A DNA stretch of 64,000 nt, from NCBI RefSeq assembly GCF_000801105.2, contig NC_079514.1, positions 682,001-746,000 on the forward strand, written 5' to 3'. Position 1 is the stretch's first letter, and the number at the start of each line of letters is the position of its first letter. Below are positions 55,882 through 64,000 of the stretch, one piece after another. Below the pieces are notes generated by a model. That model was not told where the DNA came from. It made no database searches and saw only the letters and a program-made list of their open reading frames with translations. Source of the stretch: Raphanus sativus. Taxonomy: Eukaryota > Streptophyta > Magnoliopsida > Brassicales > Brassicaceae. Both the position numbers and the translations under genes were made by a program.

Positions 55882-57476
55882 TGCCAAAATCGAAATAAAA
55901 GTAACAAAATAATCAAATACGAAATCCAAAAGAAACAACAAAGAGAAAGAGTGAATTCGATGTACATTGAACAACAATATCTGGGCAAGACAGCTTTATA
56001 TAGGTTATAACCAAAGTCTTCTGTTACAATACTTTTTGTCATAAAACAAAATAACTAAGTGGGTCCCGAACACGTCAGCCGATATATATCAATTCAAATA
56101 CTATATACGAAGCTGCATTTTTGTGAACAATTCTTGAAATATTGGATAGCTGACAACCGTCCACGTGGTTTGATCTTTTGTTGGTGATATCTTGCGGGGC
56201 CTCAATAGCCGTTCGATTATAATTTTAGTTTTGTAAATATTATCTTTCTTCAAACAACAAATTTAAAAACTAAAAACGTGTCGCCACATATTTTCTGTTT
56301 TATCCATTTTACATATAGTAAGAAAATGGTTTTCTGACTTCTTATCTTTTACATATAGATGATTATGTTAGAAAGGATGATGTTTGTGTGTATGTATATG
56401 TGGAAATCCGGTAATATTGAAAGTTGACGTGTTGCCACATTTTCCATTTAATCTTTGCCAAATTGGTGAAAGGTTTTGTATTATTTGGTTTAATTTGGTG
56501 ATAAGAGTAATGAGCTCAAGATTATTAGGCTTATCTTCCAAATAATAATAATATAATGATAAAATAAGTTTTGTTTTTAAAACTGGTTAGGATAAAGAGT
56601 ATCACCAAATAAGATATGTTAACTGAACAAAAATATATAATTTATTTAAAAATGTAGTTGATAGTTATACATTGAAAACCATTATAGAAATTACAAAGAT
56701 AATGGAAATTTCAAATAACTATTCAGTTACAAAACTATTTATTAGTATCTTTAAAATCAATATAGTTGATATAAATTCAAGTTAACATTAATATAAATTA
56801 AATGATAAATTTATTTTAGTAGCAATTCATTTTCTTTTTCAACCCAGTTCTATAAAGTTATAAAAAACAATGCTGGAAAATCAAGCAAGTGACAATTGGT
56901 TTGGTTGCGCAAGTGGCCCGTTCTTTTATAGTCACAAAATATTATGGGATACAACTTTGTTTATAACCATTACAAATATGAAATATGTGCACCTCAATAT
57001 ATTAAACCAACTATAATATTTCTTATTAATGTAGTATAGCTCTGGATATAAGGTCCGCTTAGTTAGAATCTTCACAATAATATCAAAGGATTTTAAATAG
57101 ACATCCATTTAGTTTCCAGAGTTTCATACATTCCCGGAAATCAGGATTATACCAAACTTTGTAGTTATTCCTTTTCGACGCATTATCATCATATGAATAT
57201 GATACACCACAACATCAACCAAGGAAATCAGATTCTGTAATTTTACTTTATGTTTGTAATTTTAACGGTAGTATATTTTTGATAATGTCATATTAGTATT
57301 AGACGAATATATGCACATGGAGCATACGGATAAGATAATAAAAGGGCTCAAAATATAAAACCTAAATCCTCACGCTGCATGTACCAACACCACAAGACAC
57401 GGTGATTCCAAAAAAAAAAAGAATGGACGCCATTAACCATTGATTATACACCACACCCTAAATTTAATATATACTA
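55882..57476. other. Intergenic, AT-rich; MCU promoter at left
   Basis: MCU leader and promoter, then AT-rich spacer with no recognised gene. Confidence 0.5.
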
Positions 57477-57626
57477 TCTATAATAATAAAGTTGGATTAT
57501 CTATCACCTCCTGCGTCCACATCAGCAATAGGGTGTGGGCGTTTTTGGACACGTGTTCAGCTCTTTGTTTTTTTTCGTTTGATTTTTTTTTGAGCTTCAG
57601 AGATTTAGATAGGCTTACTACGTGTG

Positions 57627-57860
57627 TTAAGTGGGCCAATTGAAATCAATAGTCAAACTCTTCGTCTTCAAGAACCACACTACAATTCTAGGATTCGTAT
57701 TGTTCTTCGGCCTCTGATTTATTAGACCTACCATGGATTTTCGGATATCATAGCCACCCTCACCAGGTACTATCTCCTCGAAGAACATGTATTTTTCACT
57801 CTCAGACCAAACACCTGAAAGAATCTTCTTTATCTGGAAATCTAAATCATAATCTTCGTT
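57627..57860 (-). pseudogene. Captured terminal exon of an unrecognised gene (77 codons)
   Basis: Minus-strand frame with a 3' acceptor (cctcag) before 57860, open for 77 codons to TAA at 57627. It contains KKILSGVWSESEKYMFFEEI and IVPGEGGYDIRKSMVGLI. It looks like genuine coding sequence by composition, with no upstream exons nearby. I do not recognise the family. Confidence 0.4.
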
Positions 57861-57900
57861 CTGAGGGATTTAGGGCTTTGTTCTATGTTGGGTAGGTACA

Positions 57901-58140
57901 ACTGCATATGATCTCTATCCTCTGTCTGCAAAGTATGAAAGGTTGTGGATGCCTTTATTCCTGGAGATCGATTTTCAGGAGAAACAATGGTCTGTGTGTC
58001 TTTGTAATTGAGTCAGTTCCTGCTTCTCTTATTTGATGTGTGTTGTTTTTTCGTTTTAGGACAGGTGATACGCTTTTTGCATTTGTCCGCTTTAAGTATA
58101 AAGACGAAGCTCACAAAGCAGTGGGAACGCTTTGATGCTA
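57901..58140 (+). pseudogene. Fragment of an SC35-type SR splicing factor (RRM piece)
   Basis: The first piece (57901-57971) reads DLYPLSAKY, then after a lost base VVDAFIPGDR. The second (from 58060, after a tttag acceptor) reads TGD, then FAFVRFKYKDEAHKAV. These are consecutive RRM segments of SC35 (DDLYPLFAKYGKVVDVFIPRDRRTG in the family). The donor intron lies between. An extra G after HKAV shifts the frame to a stop. No RNP2 start or RS domain is present, so it is non-functional. Confidence 0.8.
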
Positions 58141-58644
58141 GGTCTAATATCAATTTATGCACTTGGTGATTGGATTTGACATGAAAGCATTTGTTATTGT
58201 TTTAGGAAGAGTTTTATTAGGTTTTTGTTTAAGTTTCTAATTTTTGATTTTTATACTTAAAACCATTTTTATATTCTCAGTGTGTATGTTTTATCTCTTA
58301 GAACTTACTGTCTTCTGTGTTTGTTGAGTTTTCTGTTTTGTTCGTCTTGGAGTTTCCGTTGTATTTTGATTTTTCTTTTCCTGAAGGTTTAGCTACGAAA
58401 TTATGTTTACAGACGACGAGATCTGCGACATTGATATATTTGTCATTTCAGTTAGGATATTATCACAAAAAAAAAAAAATCTCTAAGCATGTGATTATGT
58501 TAACCTCCAATGATCTCCGATTGCATGAATCAAACAGTGTTAGTCTTAACCTGAAACATACCTTTTTAAATCATACCTTAAACATGCTTGCTTTTATGAT
58601 TTTAGATCTGGGGTTTGTTCTGACATAACAGGCTGCATGAATGG

Positions 58645-58926
58645 TAGTATAACTGGCCGCACAACGACCTGCACAGCGAGTGTTCGTAGATGTTGCAAAA
58701 GCTATCTCAGAATTCGAACTTGTGACAGTCAGTGCAAGCCCGCTCAGGTATGTTTACAGTCATACCTGGTATTAAAATTTTTCTCTTCGGGTTTATATGA
58801 AAGTCGTACTAATTATTTTCGCTTCCTGAATGTTAGTGGCAAAATGCAAGGAAACAACTTCCATATGATATCAGAGTTGTTGAGATGAGTATGAATGATT
58901 CTTAGCTCCGCGACTATGGACCAACT
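58645..58926 (+). pseudogene. Fragment of agmatine deiminase (two exons, stop and small deletions)
   Basis: The first exon, to 58747, decodes as QRVFVDVAKAISEFELVTV after a small deletion. The second exon (58837-58926) decodes WQNARKQLPYDIRVVEMSMN, then DS-stop-LRDYGPT. Real agmatine iminohydrolases read MNDSWFRDSGPT there, so the Trp codon is now TAG. The intron between them has GT-AG borders. The N-terminus and the catalytic Cys/His C-terminal part are missing. The functional parent (At5g08170-type, polyamine synthesis) is not in this window. Confidence 0.82.
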
Positions 58927-58930
58927 GTAA

Positions 58931-59519
58931 GTTCTGTCTCTTCTCCATAATATCTATATGTTCAGAACTTACATCTGCTCTGAACGATTCTTAGTTCCAT
59001 AATCTGTAAGTTCTTTTTTGAGAAGAGTATGAATGGTTGGTTTTTGCTCTTTTTACAGATTTTTGTGTGAAAAGACCATTTTTACTACTCTGGATCATTC
59101 CTTACATCAAAAAGCTAACCAATAGAAAATGAATAAAATACGACTGAGTTACATTGTTACGGTGCCACATCTATGATCTTCTTCCAATTCTTGGTCAAAC
59201 TCTTCTAGAGCAGACATCTATATAATTGTGGCTTGAGATTGAAATGAAGCATAAGTGTTAAAATAATTAACATGAAAACAACGACATAAACAAGAAAAAA
59301 TAACACGAAATATAAGAGAGAAAACAAGTAAAGTATTACAAGACAATACAAAGTCCACTTCTCTGTACTCTTAAATTATTCATCCAAAAGATGAACTCTT
59401 GTGTTTACGGAAGCTTTCACAAAAACGCAAAGTGTGAAAATAAGAGCCTAAGAGACTTTTTTTTTCTTTCTTATTTTTTGAAACTAACCCTAAGAGACTT
59501 CTCTTAGTTTCTTTTTCAT
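58931..59519. other. Intergenic after the captured fragments
   Basis: Near 58940-59000 agaacttacatctgctctgaa-type sequence may be more intron of the captured agmatine deiminase. The rest is AT-rich with no gene. Confidence 0.4.
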
Positions 59520-60870
59520 TCATTTAATCTCTACAATCTGAGGCCTCCTCTCTGCAGCTTTCTTGCGTATGAAGACAGCTTTAAGTTTAAGCCATTCCAC
59601 CACAGCTTTTCCCGAGCCTCTATTAGTGTACATGTTACGGACCTGAGCTTGGTACGGGATATTGTAGCCGTAACAAAACTCATCCGTCTGACCAACAGTC
59701 TTCAACAGTCTCTGCATATCGTCAGTTTCAAGCATCTCAGAACTCGGCTGCAGTCCATTGTGATGCAGTGCAGAAAACACATCAGTTACTAGAAGTGCAA
59801 AACAAGATTAATGTATTGACAAAATCAAACTTATTTTTGGTGTAGACTTCATCATTGATTTTTTTTTAAAATATATTCTGATCATATCTTCTAATGGTTT
59901 AGACATGTTTTTCAAAAGTTCATTTTGACATTTTTGGTGTGACTGTATTTTTTGTCAGCTATCTATTTAGTCTAGATCAAGTGTTATATTATTTTTTTAT
60001 AGATTACATTGAGTAAAAATATAGGAGTGGACAAAAAAACCGAACTAAAACCGATTCAAACCAACCGAACCAAAACTGATTCGAACCAAACCAAAGTTAC
60101 TATCAAATCTTCCGGTTGAAGATTTTCCCAACTCGAACGGTTCGGTTGAAGATTACAACATGATTTTTCGTAAAAGAAATAAACTTAGAGAAATCCGATT
60201 AAGCCGAACTGAAATGCAAACTGAACCGAAATCGGTCCAAATCAAACCAACTATGATTTACTTCAATTGAAAAAATTCTAAAACCGAATTAACCAAACCG
60301 AACCGAACTGATAAAATAAGCGAAATGCCACCCTTAAAAAAATGTTTTACACGAAAAGAAGTTTAGGACAGAAAATGGAAGTATGGAAGTAGGATAAAAA
60401 AAAAATCTATAATGAAATACAAAATAATAAATCAAATATATATTAACTTTTGGTAAGGATTAAGTTATCAATGTTTCTCAAGAATTCCATCCTAGATTAG
60501 GATTGGTAAGATCATTGTGATCCATTATGTTCATCATTGTCTCATCTTTCGTTTGTAATTTTCAGGTATATTGCCATCCCAAATTAATAAAAATCCAGTG
60601 TTAAAAAAAAACAAATATATTTCTATTACACTGATTCAGACTCACCTGAAGGATCCAAACTCTGTTTCAAATTTTTAAAAGATTTTTCCTTTGCGTTTCC
60701 TCTGAACCAAAATCTTTGTGATTTTCATTGTTTTGTAGCGGTAACCAAACAGCACAAAGACGGAAAGTTGGTTCCTATGTTAACTGAAGCTGGAGCTTTC
60801 ACTGCAAAAGCTTGAACAACTTCAGCTTTATAAGCACATCCATTTGTGATTTGCTTCTTCTATCAGGAAT
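59520..60870 (-). pseudogene. Two-exon gene remnant, plant-specific protein (possibly CBP1/MEE14-like)
   Basis: The last exon (59788-59520) encodes 89 residues, including DEFCYGYNIPYQAQVRNMYT and GSGKAVVEWLKLKAVFIRKK, ending VEIK. Upstream, a TCAG|GTGAGT donor at 60646 and a ttctag acceptor at 59789 join in phase (GAT CCT TCA G|TA ACT GAT). The first-exon frame reads AKEKSFKNLKQSLDPS, but an in-frame TGA sits about 27 codons upstream. Beyond it the frame (EVVQAFAVKAPASVNIGTNF) has no ATG. So the gene has lost its start or has a stop mutation. A resemblance to CCG-binding protein 1 is from memory and weak. A degenerate Pro/Asn-codon-like CCGAACC repeat fills the intron. Confidence 0.5.
60030..60335. 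repeat. Degenerate ccgaaccaaa-type repeat
   Basis: Interspersed aaccgaac, aaccaaac and aaaccgaat words throughout. A similar, shorter cluster lies at 53785-53965. It is a common low-complexity motif in Brassicaceae introns and spacers. Confidence 0.7.
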
Positions 60871-60998
60871 AAAAGAGAACAAGTTCGTGTAATAAATGTC
60901 AACTTTGTCTGAAATTAAGTTGTGGTTATATCGAAGTCGATATTGATAAATTTATGTTTAAATTTGAACTATATTAATTTTTTCACGATTAGCAACTA

Positions 60999-61029
60999 CT
61001 AGAGGCATAGCCCCCGCGCAAGCGCGGGG
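60999..61029 (-). mobile_element. Helitron 3' terminus, minus orientation
   Basis: Read on the minus strand: hairpin ccccgcgc-tt-gcgcgggg (61029-61012), nine bases, CTAG (61002-60999), host T. The body therefore extends rightward from 61003 through AT-rich sequence. The 5' end was not found. The stem is almost the same as that at 54160-54175. Confidence 0.75.
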
Positions 61030-62737
61030 CCGGATACGTTATCGATACGTGTTTCGTTTTTTATATGGGATTTTGTTGTTTGTTTTTTTTTAAATTTTGT
61101 ATTCCTATGTTATCTATGAGTGTGTAAATGAAATTTGGAGGTTACACAGTTTAAGTAGGTTAAATACAAAATGACCAACTAATTCATATGTCTTGTTATT
61201 TGCATATCTTATCTTTGTAATTATTGGAACAAATATTACTGTTATTGCGTTTTCATGTTTATAAACTGAGGTTTCGAAGGTTGGTAGTGATTAGTAAGAT
61301 AGTTATTAGTATGTTTATCAAATAGTGTAAGGAAAAAGATATGAAAGTTTGAATTTTAAATTTGAAAATTTATATGAATAGTGAAAAATTAATTTTTCTT
61401 ATTCTAGGGTAACATATTTCTAAGAATGATGTTTTGATGAAATTTGGAACCAATTAAGCTAGCTACATTTAAAATTATACAACGACAAATAAAGTTTTGA
61501 CAACAAAAGAGTTTTGATTTTTTTTTTGTTACTCTTATAAATAATCAACAACTGTTTGTAGTTATTAAATTATTATGGGATTTGGTCATCTTACCAAAAA
61601 AAGCCTGAAAAAAATATACCAAGAAACAGAATTTTGTATACTTTATGGGTCAATGTAATATTTTAATTAAAACTTGTTTTTAAATGTTCGGATTCGCCCT
61701 ACGCGCATGTAACAAATAAACGAAATCATAAAAGTATATTTTAAGTTTTAATTTATTTTCAGTTTCTTTTAATTATAAATTTCACTATTTTATTACAAAT
61801 TTTACTATTTTTATAGAAATTATATATTTTTGCTATATTAACAATTCATAAAAATCATAACTATTTTACTTTATTCTCAATATTTGTATTTATTGAATTT
61901 AATAGATTTTTCTTAAATTTTATAATTTAGAAAAATGGCCAATTTATTATTTAAAATAAGGCAAGTGGCATAATAATTTGATATTAACTCAATGCAACTC
62001 TTTCTCAGAATTATGCTGCGAACAAAATCAAACAGGAATTAACGAAGATTGTTCCAATGATCATAAGCTCAATTCAGAGCGCAAGATAAAAGTTCAAAGA
62101 CAAACGTCAAACAGAAACCGATTACAGTGAACGATGAGAGGAGGAGCGTGAAGGAAAAATCAATTTCTGTATCCAGACACCATTAAAATCGACAAACCAG
62201 AAGCTCATTTCGCTATATCAAGTTTACACCGATCCGAAGATTGCAAGCCACCATTGCAAATTATATGAAAATTTTCATATTAAACAACCTGTTCTTGGGA
62301 AGATACTTAGGGTTCAAAATTGACGTGCGGGATGTGATGTAATTTTTATTGCTGTCTTTGGTTCACATGGTTAACTGATTTTTTTTTTTTAATTTGTTTG
62401 GTATCATCTGGAACAGATTTTTTGGATGTTATATTCAGCCGCTTGAAGTGTAGTAAATGCCTTAAGAGCGTTGTAGGATTATAATTTGTTATGGATTATA
62501 CTGGATGTTTCTTTGGTTTGATGTTTATTAATTTTTTGGGCTAGTCTGCGTTGTTGAAGTTTTGTTACAGGCATTTTTTGTCTAAAATGTGTGGTTAATT
62601 AACCAAAAGCGGGAGTGTGGAAAAGACAATTATGTTGAAAAGTTGGTTCTGTTTTATTATAGTTTTAGACTTTTAATAAACCATACCAAACTACATAAGA
62701 GAAAATATTTTGAAATAAAAACAACGTTAATACATAA
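61030..62737. other. AT-rich Helitron body or spacer
   Basis: No coding gene. About 61980-62330 is less AT-rich and resembles a 5' leader on the minus strand, but no ATG with a following exon is recognisable. Confidence 0.4.
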
Positions 62738-64000
62738 TCTATAATATAATGCCTGGAAGATGCGTGCTTGGTATTGGCTAGGCGAAGAAGCAAATCATGA
62801 TCACCGAACCTGACATTCTTCAGGAACAGGATATTAGCACATCTAGACTGGTTGAATCACTGAACCGGATTTTCAGAAGTGAGTCTGAAAGCCTGAAGTT
62901 CTGGCTGCACCGGTGAACCAGTCTGGAGACGGTCCTACCGAATGTGAAAAGAGATCTTTATCAAAGAGCACTATGAAAAAACAAAAATAGGTTCAATGAA
63001 GATCTAATTCTATATAAAAGTTTCATCCTTATGAAGATCATTACCGGAATTATAAAAAATACTATGAGCATGAGAAAAAAAAGGTTCAACTCACCAAGAA
63101 TCAGCTTCCCAGAATCAGAGTAATTGCACATGGATAGTGGATGAGCAGTGACCAGTCTTCAAACCACCAAGAAAAACAGATGAAGTTGCCATGATTGGGG
63201 ATTTTTTTTGTTTTCTTGAGCAAAGACTCTATTCCATTCAGAGTCTTTGCTATCCACCTTGACCATCTTTGTCTCATATGTTTCTTCTTCCTCAAGCTTC
63301 CATTCTCTTAATTGCTCTGCTCGTCCTACGAACTGGAACCTATCACAGTATCCTCAAGTGTCTCGCATTTGTCGGTCATCAACATTCCAGGCTTCACTAT
63401 GCTTCTTACATATTTTCTACCTGAAAAATTAGCAAATAAATAAATAAATAAAAAATGCGAGACAAAAAAAAACAATAATCTATGGTCATTTGATCTGTTA
63501 AAAGAAAGTCAACCTGGCGATGAACTTCGGCAGCCTGGCGTACAGAGTTGTATATAGGCTTCTCCAAACGCTCCAACTCTCTCTTCTCTTCAGATGTTGT
63601 TCTCCACAAACTGCTACATCGCTCAGATCAATACCATAGTGTCATGACAACAAAAAGACTCTTAACAGATGAAAAAAGACAAAAGCTATATGAAACTTAC
63701 TCATCCTTGTACTGTTGGATTTCACCTTCAGGAAACTCTCCAGATGGAAAAAGCTTAACGACAGGGATTGTAGGTGGATCAGTCTGTTGAGGCTTCTTCC
63801 TGCAAACATAACCGAAACCATCACTAAAGCAAACACCAAACCAAGTAAACTGAAAGAAAAAGACAAAACAAAACAATGTCTTACTTGCTTTTACTCTTTT
63901 TTTTCTTCTTCTTCTTCGTTGATGTCTCACCTTAAAACAACAAAAGAAACATGCAATATATTAATCAACCTAAGAACAATGAATCAATCTGAAACAAAGA
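62738..64000 (+). mobile_element. Second Helitron-like element with captured gene pieces (runs out of window)
   Basis: It begins a|tctataatataatgcctgg at 62738, the same style of 5' end as at 57477. It contains a 39-codon open frame at 62797-62916 (MITEPDILQEQDISTSRL), an unrecognised exon-like frame on the minus strand (about 63185-63343; EQLREWKLEEEETYE, then DSEWNRVFAQEN), and methionine aminopeptidase 2 exons. The right end is beyond 64000. Confidence 0.45.
63345..63930 (-). pseudogene. Fragment of methionine aminopeptidase 2 (N-terminal exons, frameshifted)
   Basis: Exons on the minus strand: 63930-63885 (Lys-rich [14 protein letters not shown]), 63799-63701 ([18 protein letters not shown], then EGEIQQYKD), 63613-63514 ([20 protein letters not shown] and AAEVHRQ) and 63420-~63345. 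The first three join in phase. In the fourth, one base is missing right after the acceptor (gtagaaaatatg for an expected gtaagaaaatatg), so [17 protein letters not shown] is out of frame. Similarity stops abruptly at ETLEDTV, before the metal-binding catalytic domain. The upstream start may lie past the window edge. A broken or captured copy, not a working enzyme. Confidence 0.8.

Larger units (their letters stand above)
57477..58930 (+). mobile_element. Helitron-like element carrying pieces of at least three host genes
   Basis: A Helitron-type 5' end a|tctataataataaagttgg starts at 57477. Within 1.5 kb follow an unrecognised terminal exon on the minus strand (57627-57860), two exons of an SC35-type splicing factor (57901-58140) and two exons of agmatine deiminase (about 58645-58926). 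Introns of the donors are kept, so capture was at DNA level. The 3' hairpin/CTRR end was not found, so the right limit is a minimum. Confidence 0.6.

Noticed and set aside
55882..55977. Longer N-terminus for the uniporter
   Set aside because: The upstream extension begins at TTG with no ATG; ATG 55881 is the first in frame.
61012..61029. CRISPR-like or rho-independent-terminator-like hairpin
   Set aside because: Single GC hairpin next to CTAG in a plant genome; fits a Helitron end, and no repeat array is present.

Overview
The window is plant nuclear DNA from a Brassicaceae species. The evidence is multi-exon genes with GT-AG introns, AT-rich spacers, nuclear tRNA genes, plant-only families (remorin, PADRE/DUF4228, methylesterase, SKU5-similar, GARP/HHO, PsbO) and protein sequences very close to Arabidopsis. 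Gene content resembles, from memory, Arabidopsis chromosome 4 around At4g36960-At4g37240, followed by At4g36830 and At4g36820. Many genes expected between these are absent. That looks like a fractionated and rearranged copy, as in Brassica or Raphanus. Locus names are from memory and were not checked by search.

Layout. 0-7 kb: 3' part of a three-RRM RNA-binding gene (+), a remorin (-), and HSFB1/TBF1 (+) preceded by two abutting conserved upstream ORFs. 8.1-12.4 kb: a complete Mutator-like element (MULE) with a 9-bp target duplication, ~235-bp inverted repeats and two convergent genes. 13-22 kb: an F-box/kelch remnant and a patatin-like cluster (two intact genes, one remnant), with a polyadenylated Sadhu-like retroposon between the intact genes. 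23.7-28.6 kb: tRNA-Asn, a 60-residue membrane protein, a methylesterase that has lost its nucleophile, and an SKS gene. 30.2 kb: tRNA-Glu. 32.6-38.3 kb: HHO5-type GARP repressor, misato-like gene and a divergent PsbO. 38.4-42.6 kb: AT-rich Helitron remnant and a duplicated block. 42.7 kb: PADRE gene. 43-45 kb: two Stowaway MITEs. 47-48 kb: ELO-family gene. 49.4-51.2 kb: a three-LTR Cassandra TRIM beside an inverted SINE pair that holds an assembly gap. 54.5-55.9 kb: mitochondrial calcium uniporter. 57.5-64 kb: transposon-rich DNA with captured host-gene pieces (SC35, agmatine deiminase, methionine aminopeptidase 2, others).

The host genes are independent units with no operon-like logic. The clearest local theme is defence and hormone biology (HSFB1/TBF1, patatins, methylesterase, PADRE). 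The most unusual parts are the gene-fragment mosaics at 57.5-59 kb and 62.7-64 kb, the nested repeats at 49-51 kb, the MULE, and the active-site deletion in the methylesterase.
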